DNA from: JAWLCA01 sp041687395
GTDB taxonomy: Bacteria; Pseudomonadota; Alphaproteobacteria; Rhodobacterales; Rhodobacteraceae
Length of the DNA: 64,000 nt
Assembly: GCA_041687395.1 (NCBI GenBank)
Contig: JAWLCA010000012.1
Span: 59,259 to 123,258 of the forward strand
Direction of reading: 5' to 3'
The position numbers and the translations under genes were made by a program. The notes under the pieces are model-generated. The model was given only the letters and a program-made list of their open reading frames with translations, was not told the origin of the DNA and did not search any database. Numbering within the stretch: the stretch's first letter is position 1; each line of letters starts with the position of its first letter. Below are positions 19,298 through 29,296 of this stretch, in pieces.

Positions 19298-20374
19298 TCA
19301 TTCGTCGTAGCTGACGACGACGCGGTCGGTCAGCGGGATGGCCTGACAGCTGAGCGCGTAGCCGGCGCGCACCTCGTAGTCTTCCAGCGCATGGTTGATC
19401 GCCATCTCGACCTCGCCTTCCAGCACCTTGCACCGGCAGGTGGAACAGACGCCAGCCTTGCAGGAATAAGGCGCGTCAAGGTTGTTCGCCAAGGCTGCGT
19501 CGAGGATGCTCATCCCCTGCTTGTCCATCTTGAAGATGCGGGTGGTGCCGTCCAGTGTCACGGTCGCCTCGGTTGTCGCGGCGCTGTCAGCCGTGTTGGT
19601 GCTGACCGCCTTGGTCTTGGCCCGACCGGGCTGCCCCGAGGCGAACAGTTCGAACTTGATCTGGCCATCGGTCAGGCCATGGTCGCGCAAAGAGGCGGCG
19701 ATCGCCAGCATCATCGGTTCAGGGCCGCAGATAAACGCGGTGTCGACGGATTTCGGATCGATCCAGCGCTCAAACAGCGCGGCCATCTTCTCGGCGTCGA
19801 TCCGGCCGGTGAACAGGTCGATCTCCTGCCCCTCGGTCTCCAGCACATGGATCACCGAGAACCGTCCGAGATGCAGGTTCTTCAGGTCCTCCAGCTCCTC
19901 GCGAAACATGATCGAACTGATCTGGCGGTTGGCGTAGACCAGAGTGAAGCGCGACTTCGGCTCGTGCGACAGCACGGTCTTGATGATCGACAGAACCGGC
20001 GTGATGCCGGAGCCGCCGGCAAAACCCAGGTAGTGCTTGTCGGCGGCCGGATCGATTGCGGTGTAGAACTTGCCCATTGGCGGCATCGCGTCCAGCACTA
20101 GGCCGGGGGCGAGGTTCTCGTTCGCCCATGTCGAAAAGGCACCGCCATCGACCCGCTTTATGCCCACGCGCAGTACGCCTTCGTCCTTGCCGGCGCAGAT
20201 CGAATAGGACCGGCGCAGTTCTTCGCCGTCGAAATCGCGCCGGAAGGTCAGATATTGGCCCTGCGTGAAGTCGAAGGCAGCCGCATCCTCGGCACGCGGC
20301 TTCAGCGTGACCACCACGGCATCGCGGGTTTCCCTGCGCACCTCGGTGATCTCAAGGGGGTGGAATCTTGCCAT
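19298..20374 (-). CDS. paaE: Phenylacetyl-CoA epoxidase reductase subunit PaaE
   Basis: This is a 358-residue FAD/NAD(P)H reductase that feeds electrons to PaaABC. The N-terminal part has the flavin motif RRSYSIC, the nucleotide-binding GGSGITPVLSIIKT and FICGPEPMM. The C-terminal part has a plant-type 2Fe-2S ferredoxin domain (CKAGVCSTCRCKVLEG with the four cysteines near residues ~305-345). It is full length with a GGAGG ribosome site. Confidence 0.96.
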   Translation of the reverse strand: MARFHPLEITEVRRETRDAVVVTLKPRAEDAAAFDFTQGQYLTFRRDFDGEELRRSYSICAGKDEGVLRVGIKRVDGGAFSTWANENLAPGLVLDAMPPMGKFYTAIDPAADKHYLGFAGGSGITPVLSIIKTVLSHEPKSRFTLVYANRQISSIMFREELEDLKNLHLGRFSVIHVLETEGQEIDLFTGRIDAEKMAALFERWIDPKSVDTAFICGPEPMMLAIAASLRDHGLTDGQIKFELFASGQPGRAKTKAVSTNTADSAATTEATVTLDGTTRIFKMDKQGMSILDAALANNLDAPYSCKAGVCSTCRCKVLEGEVEMAINHALEDYEVRAGYALSCQAIPLTDRVVVSYDE

Positions 20375-20394
20375 GGGGCGTTACCTCCGCATCC

Positions 20395-20907
20395 TCAGAT
20401 GCATTTGAAATAGTCGAAGGGTTCCAGACAGTCCTTGCAGCGGTAGGACGCCTTGCAGGGGGTCGATCCGAACTGGCTGACGCGCTCGGTGTTCGCTGAC
20501 CCGCAGCGCGGGCATTCGATGACCAGGTTCGAGGTGCCGGCCAACCGGTCTACCCGCGCCAACAGCCGGCCATCGGCGGCGGTGCCGTCCACGGGCGGTG
20601 CGATCCCGTATTCCCGCAGCTTCTCGCGGCCCTCGGCGCTGATCCAGTCGGTGGTCCATGGCGGCGACAGCTGGCGCTCCAGCCGTAGCTTCCCGATCCC
20701 CTCGGCGCGCAGCTTCTTTTCAATGTCCAGGTTGATGACCGCGGTGGCGGGGCAGCCGGAATAGGTCGGCGTGAGCTTCACCACCAAGGTGTCATCGTCC
20801 CACGCGACATCGCGGATGATGCCGAGATCGGTCAGCGAGATGACCGGGATCTCTGGGTCCGGCAATTCACCCAGCCAGCGCCAGATCTGTTCAGTCGCAG
20901 GCTGCAT
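20395..20907 (-). CDS. paaD: Phenylacetyl-CoA epoxidase assembly protein PaaD
   Basis: This is a 170-residue protein with an N-terminal DUF59/MIP18-like domain (GELPDPEIPVISLTDLGI, then LTPTYSGCPATAVI) and a C-terminal zinc-ribbon (CPRCGS...CKASYRCKDC, four cysteines). PaaD is needed for the iron-sulfur or di-iron maturation of the epoxidase. The ATG ending at 20907 is used because it gives the family start MQPATEQIW; upstream codons overlap paaC in another frame. Confidence 0.95.
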   Translation of the reverse strand: MQPATEQIWRWLGELPDPEIPVISLTDLGIIRDVAWDDDTLVVKLTPTYSGCPATAVINLDIEKKLRAEGIGKLRLERQLSPPWTTDWISAEGREKLREYGIAPPVDGTAADGRLLARVDRLAGTSNLVIECPRCGSANTERVSQFGSTPCKASYRCKDCLEPFDYFKCI

Positions 20908-20911
20908 CACG

Positions 20912-21766
20912 TCACCAGGTCGCGCCGGGGTAGGCACGCTGCAGGAATTGCATGTCCGCCAGGATGAAGCCCAGATGCTCGGTGTGCACGCCGCGCTTGC
21001 CGCCTTTGTGGACATAGGTGCTTTCCGGGCGCGTCAGCCTCGCCTGATCCAGCACGTCATTCACCATTGAATCCCAGGCCGCCTTCAGACTCTCGAGCCT
21101 CGGCGCGATGCCGGCTTCAGCCACGGCACGGTCAGCATCGTCGGTCAGGAAGAACTCGCCCGTGTAGGTCCAGTTGTCGTCCAGCGCGACCTGCATCCGC
21201 TTGTGGCTCTCCTCGGTCCCGTCGCCCAGCCGGATCACCAGATCAGCCGAGCGCTCCAGATGATAGGCGACTTCCTTGACCGCCTTGGCAGCGATCTCGG
21301 CCACGCGTGGGTCAGTAGAGGATGCCAGTGCCTTCAGCATCTCGTGATGCCAGGCGTCGAACAGGAACTGTCGCATGAGCGTGTTGCCGAAATCGCCGTT
21401 CGGGCGTTCGACCAGCAGCACGTTGCGGAACTGCGCCGCGTCGCGCAGATACGCCAGATTGTCGGCGGTGCGCTCCTCGCCCTCCACCTCTCCGGCCAGG
21501 CCCAGCCACATCTGCGTCTGGCCAATCAGGTCAAGCGCGGTGTTGGCCAGTGCGATATCCTCTTCCAGGACCGGCGAATGGCCGCACCATTCCGAAACCC
21601 GGTGGCCCAGGATCAACGTGTTATCGCCCATCCTGAGCAGGAATTCGAAGAAAGCCTTCCGAAGCTCGGGCGCGGCCTCGATCGGCGCAGCCTTCGCCTG
21701 CGCCGACGCGGCCTTTGCCGCCAAGGCATCGACGTTCGGGGTTGTCATGTCCGGGAGCGACGGCAT
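20912..21766 (-). CDS. paaC: Phenylacetyl-CoA epoxidase structural subunit PaaC
   Basis: This is a 284-residue ferritin-like subunit that pairs with catalytic PaaA. Typical segments are FEFLLRMGDNTLILGHRVSEWCG, LIGQTQMWLGLAGEVEG and FLFDAWHHEMLKAL. The start codon overlaps the paaB stop (TAATG), showing translational coupling; a second ATG 6 codons in is possible. Confidence 0.95.
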   Translation of the reverse strand: MPSLPDMTTPNVDALAAKAASAQAKAAPIEAAPELRKAFFEFLLRMGDNTLILGHRVSEWCGHSPVLEEDIALANTALDLIGQTQMWLGLAGEVEGEERTADNLAYLRDAAQFRNVLLVERPNGDFGNTLMRQFLFDAWHHEMLKALASSTDPRVAEIAAKAVKEVAYHLERSADLVIRLGDGTEESHKRMQVALDDNWTYTGEFFLTDDADRAVAEAGIAPRLESLKAAWDSMVNDVLDQARLTRPESTYVHKGGKRGVHTEHLGFILADMQFLQRAYPGATW

Positions 21767-22050
21767 TACATGTGTCCCACTTCATCTGGAATGTCGAAGA
21801 ACGTCGGGTGGCGATAAACCTTGGAATTCGCCGGCTCGAACAGCGGGCCTTTGTCAGAAGGGCTTGATGCGGTGATTTCGCCGGATTTCACCACCCAGAT
21901 CGAAACGCCTTCATTCCGGCGCGTGTAGACGTCGCGCGCGTTCTTGATCGCCATCTCCGCGTCCGGCGCATGCAGGCTGCCGACGTGGCGGTGATTGAGG
22001 CCATGTTGACCTCGGATGAAGATTTCCCAAAGTGGCCATTCGCTGGACAT
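21766..22050 (-). CDS. paaB: Phenylacetyl-CoA epoxidase subunit PaaB
   Basis: This is a 94-residue small subunit, MSSEWPLWEIFIRGQHGLNH in the first 20 residues, matching PaaB in length and in the HVGSLHAPDAEMAIKNARD segment. PaaB bridges PaaAC dimers in the epoxidase. A GGAGGAGAG ribosome site precedes the ATG ending at 22050; the longer open frame to 22317 runs antisense-free through paaA in another frame and is not real. Confidence 0.96.
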   Translation of the reverse strand: MSSEWPLWEIFIRGQHGLNHRHVGSLHAPDAEMAIKNARDVYTRRNEGVSIWVVKSGEITASSPSDKGPLFEPANSKVYRHPTFFDIPDEVGHM

Positions 22051-22124
22051 GCGTTCTCTCCTCCCGCAGACGGGTTTCGGTGGACGTCTCAAGGGGCGGC
22101 GCGTGCGCCGCCGGGCGATATCTC

Positions 22125-23129
22125 TTATTCGGCGGCCAGTTTCGCAGCGCGGCGACGCGCCTCGGCCTTTCCAGCATGGGCCATGAGGCCGTCGCGGAAC
22201 CAGGCGCCATCTTCCCAAGCCTTGACCCGCGCGCCAAGGCGCTCCTTGTTGCAGGGCCCGTTGCCGGCGATCACCTCGAAGAACTCCGACCAGTCGGGTT
22301 CCGAAAAGTCGTGGCAACCCTTTTCCTCGTTCCAGACAAGGTTGGGATCGGGGATCGTCAGACCCAAATAATCGGCTTGCGGCACCGTCTGATCGACGAA
22401 CTTCTGCCGCAACTCGTCATTCGTGTTGATCTTGATCTTCCACGCCATCGACTGCGCAGAGTGGATCGAATCCTTGTCCGACGGGCCGAACATCATCAGC
22501 GCCGGATACCAGAAGCGGTTCAACGCATCCTGCGCCATCGCCTTCTGTTCGGGCGTGCCCTGCGCCATTTTCATCATGATGTCGTAGCCCTGCCGTTGGT
22601 GGAAGCTTTCCTCCTTGCAGATCCGGATCATAGCGCGGCTATAGGGGCCGTAGCTGGTTCTTTGCAGCGGTACCTGGTTCATGATCGCCGCGCCATCAAC
22701 CAGCCAGCCGACCGCACCGATATCGGCCCAGTTCAGCGTGGGATAGTTGAAGATCGACGAGTACTTCATCTTGCCGCTGTGCAGTTTCTCCAGCAACTCG
22801 TCGCGGCTGACGCCCAACGTCTCGGCCGCACAGTAGAGGTAGAGGCCATGCCCCGCCTCGTCCTGCACCTTGGCCAGCAAGATCGCCTTGCGCTCAAGCG
22901 TGGGGGCACGGGTGATCCAGTTCCCCTCGGGCAGTTGACCCACGATCTCGGAATGGGCGTGCTGACCGATCTGGCGGATCAGCGTCTTGCGGTAGCCCTC
23001 GGGCATCCACTCCTTCGGCTCGATCTTTTCGCCTCGGTCAACGCGATCCTGGAACGCGCGCTCTTCGGGCGTCATCTGGTGATGCTTCTTGATGTCACTG
23101 CTGTCCGTCTGGACCATCTGGGCATACAT
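22125..23129 (-). CDS. paaA: Phenylacetyl-CoA epoxidase catalytic subunit PaaA
   Basis: This is a 334-residue di-iron oxygenase subunit. The two carboxylate-histidine motifs are visible as DEAGHGLYLY and EESFHQRQGYD, with KVQDEAGHG and RICKEESFHQ contexts diagnostic of PaaA. It epoxidises the CoA-activated aromatic ring. The start has an AGGAG ribosome site, 16 bases after paaJ. A 74-base spacer separates it from paaB. Confidence 0.97.
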   Translation of the reverse strand: MYAQMVQTDSSDIKKHHQMTPEERAFQDRVDRGEKIEPKEWMPEGYRKTLIRQIGQHAHSEIVGQLPEGNWITRAPTLERKAILLAKVQDEAGHGLYLYCAAETLGVSRDELLEKLHSGKMKYSSIFNYPTLNWADIGAVGWLVDGAAIMNQVPLQRTSYGPYSRAMIRICKEESFHQRQGYDIMMKMAQGTPEQKAMAQDALNRFWYPALMMFGPSDKDSIHSAQSMAWKIKINTNDELRQKFVDQTVPQADYLGLTIPDPNLVWNEEKGCHDFSEPDWSEFFEVIAGNGPCNKERLGARVKAWEDGAWFRDGLMAHAGKAEARRRAAKLAAE

Positions 23130-23145
23130 CGCGGCTATCTCCTGT

Positions 23146-24351
23146 TCACACGCGTTCGATTATCAGGGCGATGCCTTGCCCCACCCCGATGCACATCGTG
23201 CAGAGCGCATAGCGCCCGCCGGTCCGGTGGAGTTGATACATCGCAGTCGTCACCAGTCGTGCGCCGCTCATCCCAAGGGGATGTCCAAGGGCAATGGCGC
23301 CGCCGTTCGGGTTCACATGGGCCGCATTGTCGGACAGACCCAGATCGCGCAGGACGGCCAGCGCCTGGGCGGCGAATGCCTCATTAAGTTCGATCACGTC
23401 CATCTGGTCAAGCGTCAAGCCGGCACGGTCCAAGACCTTGCGCACGGCAGGAGCCGGGCCAACGCCCATGACCCGGGGTTCGACCCCAGCCGCAGCCATC
23501 GCGACGACGCGCGCCCTGGCTGTCAATCCTTGCGCTTTGGCCGCGTCGGCCGAGGCGATGACCAGCGCCGCCGCGCCGTCGTTCACGCCCGAGGCGTTGC
23601 CGGCGGTGACGCTCAGGTCAGGGCCGTTCACGCCCTTCAACTTGGCCAGTTGCTCGGCCGTGGTGCCGGGGCGCGGGTGCTCGTCGGTGTCGATCACCAG
23701 CGGATCGCCCTTGCGCTGCGGCACATGGACCGGAACGATCTCGTCACCGAATATCCCGGCTTCCTGCGCGGCCGCCCAGCGGGCCTGACTGCGGGCGGCA
23801 AAGGCATCCTGATCGGCACGCGAGATGTCGTAGTCGGCCGCCACGTTGTCGGCCGTCTGAGGCATCGAATGGGTGCCGTAGACTTCCTTCATCTTCGGAT
23901 TCGGAAAGCGCCAGCCGATCGTGGTGTCGTAAACCGCGTTCGCGCGGGAAAAGGCGCTTTCCGCCTTCGGCATCACGAAGGGCGCGCGGCTCATGCTTTC
24001 CACGCCACCTGCGATCACCATGTCGCAGTCGCCAGCCCGGATAGCCCGGGCGGCCATTCCGACCGCATCCATGCCGGATCCGCACAGCCGGTTCACCGTG
24101 GTTCCAGGCACCCCGATCGGCATGCCCGCCAGCAGAACGGCCATGCGGCCAACATTGCGGTTGTCCTCTCCCGCTTGGTTGGCGCAGCCATAGATCAGGT
24201 CGTCGACCCTGGACCAGTCTACCTGAGGGTTACGCTCCATCAGCGCCTTCAGCGGCAGGGCAGCCAGATCGTCAGCGCGGACCGTGGACAGCGCCCCACC
24301 ATACCGCCCGATCGGTGTGCGAACAGCGTCGCAGATGAAGGCATCGGTCAT
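23146..24351 (-). CDS. paaJ: 3-oxoadipyl-CoA/3-oxo-5,6-dehydrosuberyl-CoA thiolase PaaJ
   Basis: This is a 401-residue thiolase. The nucleophilic cysteine is in NRLCGSGMDAVGMAAR, the catalytic histidine in GGAIALGHPLGMSGAR, and the second cysteine in LCTMCIGVGQG. It cleaves 3-oxoadipyl-CoA to succinyl-CoA and acetyl-CoA. The ATG ending at 24351 has a GGGGGAG ribosome site; the extension to 24414 would start inside operator 3. It is the first gene of the epoxidase operon. As no thiolase gene accompanies the pca cluster at 39.9-43.7 kb, it may also serve that pathway. Confidence 0.93.
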   Translation of the reverse strand: MTDAFICDAVRTPIGRYGGALSTVRADDLAALPLKALMERNPQVDWSRVDDLIYGCANQAGEDNRNVGRMAVLLAGMPIGVPGTTVNRLCGSGMDAVGMAARAIRAGDCDMVIAGGVESMSRAPFVMPKAESAFSRANAVYDTTIGWRFPNPKMKEVYGTHSMPQTADNVAADYDISRADQDAFAARSQARWAAAQEAGIFGDEIVPVHVPQRKGDPLVIDTDEHPRPGTTAEQLAKLKGVNGPDLSVTAGNASGVNDGAAALVIASADAAKAQGLTARARVVAMAAAGVEPRVMGVGPAPAVRKVLDRAGLTLDQMDVIELNEAFAAQALAVLRDLGLSDNAAHVNPNGGAIALGHPLGMSGARLVTTAMYQLHRTGGRYALCTMCIGVGQGIALIIERV

Positions 24352-24393
24352 TCGGATCTCCCCCAAGGCTCCCTTTCGTTCAATGACCAAGCC

Positions 24394-24416
24394 ATTGACC
24401 GACCGTTCGGTCATTT
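24394..24416. promoter_or_regulatory. PaaR-type TetR operator 3 (upstream of paaJ)
   Basis: On the minus strand the core reads TGACCGAACGGTCGGT, identical over 16 bases to operator 2. It lies 43 bases upstream of the paaJ start, in the promoter of the paaJABCDE-Z-Y operon. Confidence 0.85.
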
Positions 24417-24425
24417 ATACAAGAA

Positions 24426-24472
24426 AAAGCATCACAGAAAAAGCATTTTCTTCATCGATCGGGTGATGCTTT
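24426..24472. promoter_or_regulatory. Spaced inverted repeat, candidate PaaX site
   Basis: AAAGCATCAC (24426-24435) and GTGATGCTTT (24463-24472) are perfect 10-base inverted arms separated by 27 bases. The spacer itself holds a near-palindrome GAAAAAGCATTTTC (24437-24450), and AGAAAAAGCAT occurs twice in tandem. The block sits between paaX and paaJ, beside operator 3. PaaX binding is a guess from position. Confidence 0.5.
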
Positions 24473-24493
24473 ACAGTGGACCCTCTCCTGGCG

Positions 24494-25411
24494 TCAACGC
24501 CCCTGAATAACACCATTTCTCCTGGCGCTTGCCTGCGCCAGCATGCGAGACAACCCATCCAATCGGTCGCGGACCTGCAGCGTGGATGCCGCCAGTAGTC
24601 CGGTTGCATCCTGGAATGTCGCGCTCACATGCGAATCAGCCGAAGCTGACAAACTGAGGTAAAGCCGCGCAAACAATGTCCGCGCCGCGTGACCGGGCCA
24701 ATCTTCGGGCAAGGCGGCGGTGGGCAGACCGGGATCGTGCAGGATTGCCTCTCGGAAATCATCAACCAACAAAAGTCGCGCCACCAGACAATCCCTTGGC
24801 GAAGGCCGCGCGCCTGCGACCAGAAGCAGCTCAAGGGGCGCAAACCGGTCCAGAACCCGCCGATATGCCGCCGCGTGGCGCTCAAGATCCCAATGCTTCG
24901 CCGCGAACGCGGGCAGATCTGCCGCACCCTGAACCACCTCGGACCGAAACACCAGTCCTGCCGGCAGAACCTCCCCGGGTCGGTCGGGGCCGGCCATAAG
25001 TTCGGCAGCTAAGGCAACGAATCCTGCGGGCTGCTGGTCCGATGGATCGCGGGGAACGAAAAAGACTAACCCCTTCGGGTCTGTCGGAGGGGAAAACAGC
25101 ACCCGCGCCGCGGCCGCGAAATCCACTTGTGCCCGGTCGGTCAGCCGATAATAGCTGCGCCGCCCCGCCCGCTCGCCGATCAGTTGCCTTGCCGCCACAA
25201 GCCTAGACACTGCAGTCCGCACCAGCGACTCGCTCAATCCGACCGCATCGCAAATCTCGATCAGGGTGCCCATCCACAACGTCCCGCCACGCGGCACCAC
25301 CACGTCTCCATAGAGGGTAACGATGAAATGCGCCGCACGTGGCGGTTGTGCAGCCCAAGCCGCAATCAGGTTCGCGACCCCATCGCGCATGTTCTGTTCC
25401 ACCCGCGACAT
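24494..25411 (-). CDS. paaX: PaaX-family transcriptional repressor
   Basis: This is a ~305-residue protein of the PaaX family, which represses phenylacetate genes and is released by phenylacetyl-CoA. The N-terminal winged-helix part reads FIVTLYGDVVVPRGGTLWMGTLIEICDAVGLSESLVRTAVSRL (spread over residues ~29-75), followed by ERAGRRSYYRLTD, which is diagnostic. The start is either the ATG ending at 25411 or the one at 25390, which has a better GGTGGA ribosome site. It lies upstream of paaJ in the same direction with a 142-base gap. Having both PaaX and a TetR regulator in one cluster is noteworthy. Confidence 0.9.
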   Translation of the reverse strand: MSRVEQNMRDGVANLIAAWAAQPPRAAHFIVTLYGDVVVPRGGTLWMGTLIEICDAVGLSESLVRTAVSRLVAARQLIGERAGRRSYYRLTDRAQVDFAAAARVLFSPPTDPKGLVFFVPRDPSDQQPAGFVALAAELMAGPDRPGEVLPAGLVFRSEVVQGAADLPAFAAKHWDLERHAAAYRRVLDRFAPLELLLVAGARPSPRDCLVARLLLVDDFREAILHDPGLPTAALPEDWPGHAARTLFARLYLSLSASADSHVSATFQDATGLLAASTLQVRDRLDGLSRMLAQASARRNGVIQGR

Positions 25412-25545
25412 TCCTGCCCCGCACATACCGGCGCGCCGCTGCTGGGAACGCTGAGAACCAGTAAAACACGGGGCGGCAGCGCGCGAAAGCAGGTCGGGAC
25501 CTCCGCGCGATTTTTCGCGCGACCCGCCCTGATCCCCTTTTCCTC

Positions 25546-26415
25546 TCAGCCCGACCAGTAAAGCCGCGTCGGATTCGTCACCAACAATTGCTCCAACACA
25601 GCGCTGCCAGGAGCGATTCGTGCCAACAGGTCGACCAGTGCGCCGTCGTCGGGCATGTCCTTCTTGATGTTGGGATGCGGCCAGTCGGTGCCCCAAAGAA
25701 CCCGGTCGGGGAAGCGGGCCACCAGATCGGCAGCGAAAGGCACGGCATCGTCTTAGGGTGGGCCCCGGCGTGTGATGCGTTAGGCGCCGCAGACCTTCAC
25801 CCAGAAGCGATCGTCTGCCATCAGGGCCGCGAGCATGGCATAGGCCGGCTGGTCCAGCCCTTTCGAAGCATCGACCCGCCCCATGTGGTCGATCACCATC
25901 GGTACAGGGAGCGATTTCAAGACCGGTGCGAGCGTCTCCAGCCGGTTCGCATCGAAATGCACCACTGCGTGCCAGCCGAGGCGCGCGATCCGCCCGGCAA
26001 GGTCGCGCACGGCATCCGGATCAGCATCGCGCCCCAGATGCGTGACAAAGTTGAAGCGGATGCCCCGCACACCCCCGGCATGCAGCCGGTCGAGTTCCGC
26101 ATCCGACACATCCCGCCGTACCATGGCCACCCCACGGCATGTTCCAGCGGATTTCCCAATTGCATCCAGCATCGCAGAATTGTCGGTTCCGTGACAACTG
26201 GCCTGCACCAGCACCGTCCGCGTGATGCCCAATTTGCGGTGCAAGGCGACCAGCGCCTCCCACGGAGCATCAACGGGGGTGGAGGTCCGCTCTGGCGCAA
26301 AGGGAAACCGGGCAGCGGGACCGAAGACGTGGCAATGTGCATCGCAGGCACCTGCGGGCAGTCGCAGCTTCGGGACCGAGGGATCGGGGTGAAACGGAAG
26401 GTTTTGTTCTGTCAT
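25546..26415 (-). pseudogene. LigI-like amidohydrolase broken by two in-frame TAA codons
   Basis: Read through, the frame encodes a ~289-residue metal-dependent hydrolase of the 2-pyrone-4,6-dicarboxylate lactonase-like (amidohydrolase 2) family. The metal motif DAHCHVFGP, the VIDHMGR segment and the C-terminal VLWGTDWPHPN are all present in a single frame. Codons 212 (25780-25782) and 221 (25753-25755) are TAA; both sides are otherwise well conserved and no frameshift is needed, so each stop could be one base change (for instance TAC to TAA at the second). The start overlaps the stop of the TRAP permease (ATGA), so it was the last gene of that operon. The first stop removes the last quarter with the catalytic aspartate. 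Confidence 0.88.
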
Positions 26416-28359
26416 GTATCCGCTCTGGATTGGGAAAGACTTGCGGTCCGGGCCCGGCGCGTCAGGAGCAACACCAGCGTCACCAACCCCGCCACACGGG
26501 CCATCAGGCTCACGGGATCGATTGCACTGACGGACGTCGGCCAGAGAACCAACCCCGACGCGACCGCGAGCACCACGCGTTCAAGTCCCGGCATCCGGGC
26601 TTGGAACCATCCGGCAAAGGCGACAGTCAGCCCGACGACGCCAAGCGCGGCAAGCGTGATGGACAACGCAATTTCCACTGCGGTTCCGATCAGCAGCAAG
26701 CCCGGCATGGTGGCGAACAGGAACGGCACCAGCAACTTCACGAAGCCCAGTCGAACGGACTCGACGGCCGTGCGGTTCGGATCTCCACCCGAGATGGAAG
26801 CCGCAGCATAGGCGGCCAGCGCAACCGGCGGCGTGATCGCAGAGGCAAGGCCATAGTAGAAGATGAACATATGCGCCACGATGGGGTCCAACCCCGACCG
26901 CGTCAGCGCCGGGCCGACCAGAACCGCGAGCAACAGGTAAGCGGCCGAGGTCGGCAACCCCATGCCCAGCACGAAAGCCACGATTGCGGTCAGCAGCAGA
27001 AGCGCGAACAGGTGCCCGCCCGCCAGGTTCACGATCGCGCCGGACATCATCAAGCCAAGCCCCGTGAGGTTCAGCACTCCGATCACGATGCTGGCCGAGG
27101 CGACGGCGACAACGATGGGCATCGTCGCGATCAGCGTGTCGCGGCAGACACGCGCCAACGCCACCAGCCCCACCCGCGTCTCACGCCGCCAGGGCGAGAT
27201 GAGAAGGCCCACGCCGATGCACAGCACCGCCGCCTGTGTGGGCGAATAGCCATTTGCCAGAAACAAGGATCAGCGCGATCAACGGCAGCAGCAGATATCC
27301 GCGGCAGAGCAGCGTGTCGCGCAGCAACCAAAAGCCGGCCTGCGGGTCTCTATCAAGGCCCAGCCGTCCGGCCTCGAGCCAGACGGCAGTCATCAGCGCC
27401 AGAATGCAAAGCAGGCCAGGGATCAGTGCGGCCAGCGCGATGGTGGCATAGGGCACCTGGATGATTTCGGCCATCAGAAAAGCCGCTGCACCCATCACGG
27501 GGGGCAGGATCTGCCCTGCAGAACTTGCGGCCGCCTCGATTGCGCCGGCAAGGTTCTTCGAATAGCCCGCGCGTCGCATCAGCGGGATGGTGAAGGTTCC
27601 CGTGGTCACGACATTCGCCACCGCGCTACCGTTGATCGTTCCCAGCATCGTGGAGGACAGCGCCGCCGTCAGCCCCGGCCCGCCACGCATCCGACCCGTC
27701 AGACCGCGAGCCAGATCGACGAAGACCTCACCCGTGCCGTTCTTCATCAATAACCCGCCCATCAGCGCGAACAGATAGATGTATTCGACTGCCACGCCCA
27801 GCGGCAGGCTGAAGGTCCCCTCGGTCGACAGCATCAGCATCGAGGCCAGCCGGCGCATCGTGTAACCGCGATGCCCGTAATCGCCGGGGATCATGTCACC
27901 GAGGAGAGCATAGGCCAGTGCCACAGCCACCAGGATCAGCAGGGCCAGACCAACGCCGCGCCAGACCAGCACGATTAGCGCGGCCATCAGTCCGGCGGAG
28001 ACATACATGTCCAGCGCAGTCGCCATTCCCCCGCGCATCACGATCTTCAGGTAGTTCGCCTGAATGTAGAAGCCGGCAAGAAACGCGAAGGGGACGAGCG
28101 CGTAGAGCAGCAACCGCGCCCACAGCGGCCCTGCCTTCAGGCCGAGCATCAGCAATCCGCCCGCCGCGATAAGCGAGAAGAACGATCTCAGGATCAGGGC
28201 GGTAATCAGACCGAAATAGGCGCCCCAGAGCACCAGCACCGTCGCCGAAATCGCCAGCGCGTCCGCCAGTAAAGAGACGATCGTCGCTTCGGCTCGGCTG
28301 CGGCCCGGCGCCGCCAGACGCAGAGCGTCCAGCGAGCCAGAGATCTCCGCCCCGACCAA
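26412..28359 (-). pseudogene. TAXI-type TRAP transporter fused permease with a frameshift
   Basis: The two halves of one ~649-residue 4TM/12TM fused TRAP permease lie in two frames. The upstream part (28359 to ~27265) ends sensibly at GYLLLPLIALIL. The downstream part resumes at LANGYSPTQAAVLCIG in the next frame and runs to 26412. A one-base insertion in the TTGTTT run around 27261-27268 explains the break. Many hydrophobic segments and the motifs TINGSAVANVVTTGTFTIPLM and GMGLPTSAAYLLLAVLVGPAL are intact. The start is probably the TTG ending the first codon at 28359, next to the binding-protein stop. Without the frameshift it would import an organic acid with the neighbouring TAXI protein. 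Confidence 0.85.
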
Positions 28360-28360
28360 A

Positions 28361-29277
28361 TCAGTGCGCGTCGAAATACGTCGCCGCACCCGGATGCAAC
28401 TCAATCGGCGTGTTGGGCGCAGTTTCGTGCAGGATAAGCTTGGCGAGCGGATGGATTTCCCCCAGCGCGTCCAGATTGTCGAACAGCGCCGCAGTCATGC
28501 TACGGACAAATTCTTCATCCGCGTCAGCGTGGACGAACAGGACGGCCGGATCGTTTATGACCTGCGTGGGTTCGGCCACGTCTCCAAAGGTGTTCGCCGG
28601 GATCTCGTAGAGCTGGTAAAAGGGATGCTCCTTCAGCAACCCGTGACATCTTCCTCGGCGACCTGCAGTAGGACCATGTCGGCGCGCGCGTCCAGATCGA
28701 TCAGTGCGGCCACCGGCGCACCGGCCAGCATCACGGCCGCATCGACCGAGCCGTTGGTCAGAACATTCACTCCTTCGGCATAGGACAGGAACTGCGCGAT
28801 CGCAGCATCGAAGGCGCCTTAGCTTTCCAGCAGCCACTGCGCCAGAACGGCGGCGTTGGATCCCGGCGGCCCCATGCTGATCGGACGTCCCGCCAGATCG
28901 GCAAAGCTGGTGATGCCGGCCTCGGCCGTCGTCGCGACCTGCAGAACGGCGGGATAGAGATAGGCCAGCGCCGCCAGCGGCTGCGGATCGCCATCGAACG
29001 CGCCGGTCCCGGTCTTTGCCTCGAACAGTGTCGAGGACGAGGAGAAGCCGAGTTCCAGCTCTCCCGCCGCCGTCCGCCGGATGTTCTCGATCGACGCGCC
29101 GGTCACCTCGGCGCGCGCGGTGGTGTTGGGCATATGTTCGGTGATCAGTTCGGCCATGCCGGCACCAATCACGCAGAACAGGCCGCCGGTGCCGATCCAA
29201 ACGCGATCCTGCGCGGCAGCCGGCAGCGCCAGGGTTGCGGCCAGTGCCGCAGCGGTCAGGCTTCTGGTCAGTTTCAT
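28361..29277 (-). pseudogene. TAXI-family TRAP solute-binding protein broken by a stop and a frameshift
   Basis: The N-terminal part (29277 to 28822) has a signal peptide (MKLTRSLTAAALAATLALPAA) and the TAXI motif IGTGGLFCVIGAGMAELI, then NIRRTAAGELELGFSSS and ISMGPPGSNAAVLAQWLLES. It is stopped by TAA at codon 153 (28819-28821). The same frame continues GAFDAAIAQFLSYAEGVN to a TGA near 28635. The C-terminal third (LLKEHPFYQLYEIPANTFGD onward) is in another frame, needing a one-base slip in the GGGT run near 28638-28644. Total reconstructed length ~305 residues fits the family. The ribosome site GAGGGAGGA precedes the ATG. Confidence 0.87.
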
Positions 29278-29296
29278 CGGGTCCTCCCTCAAGTTC

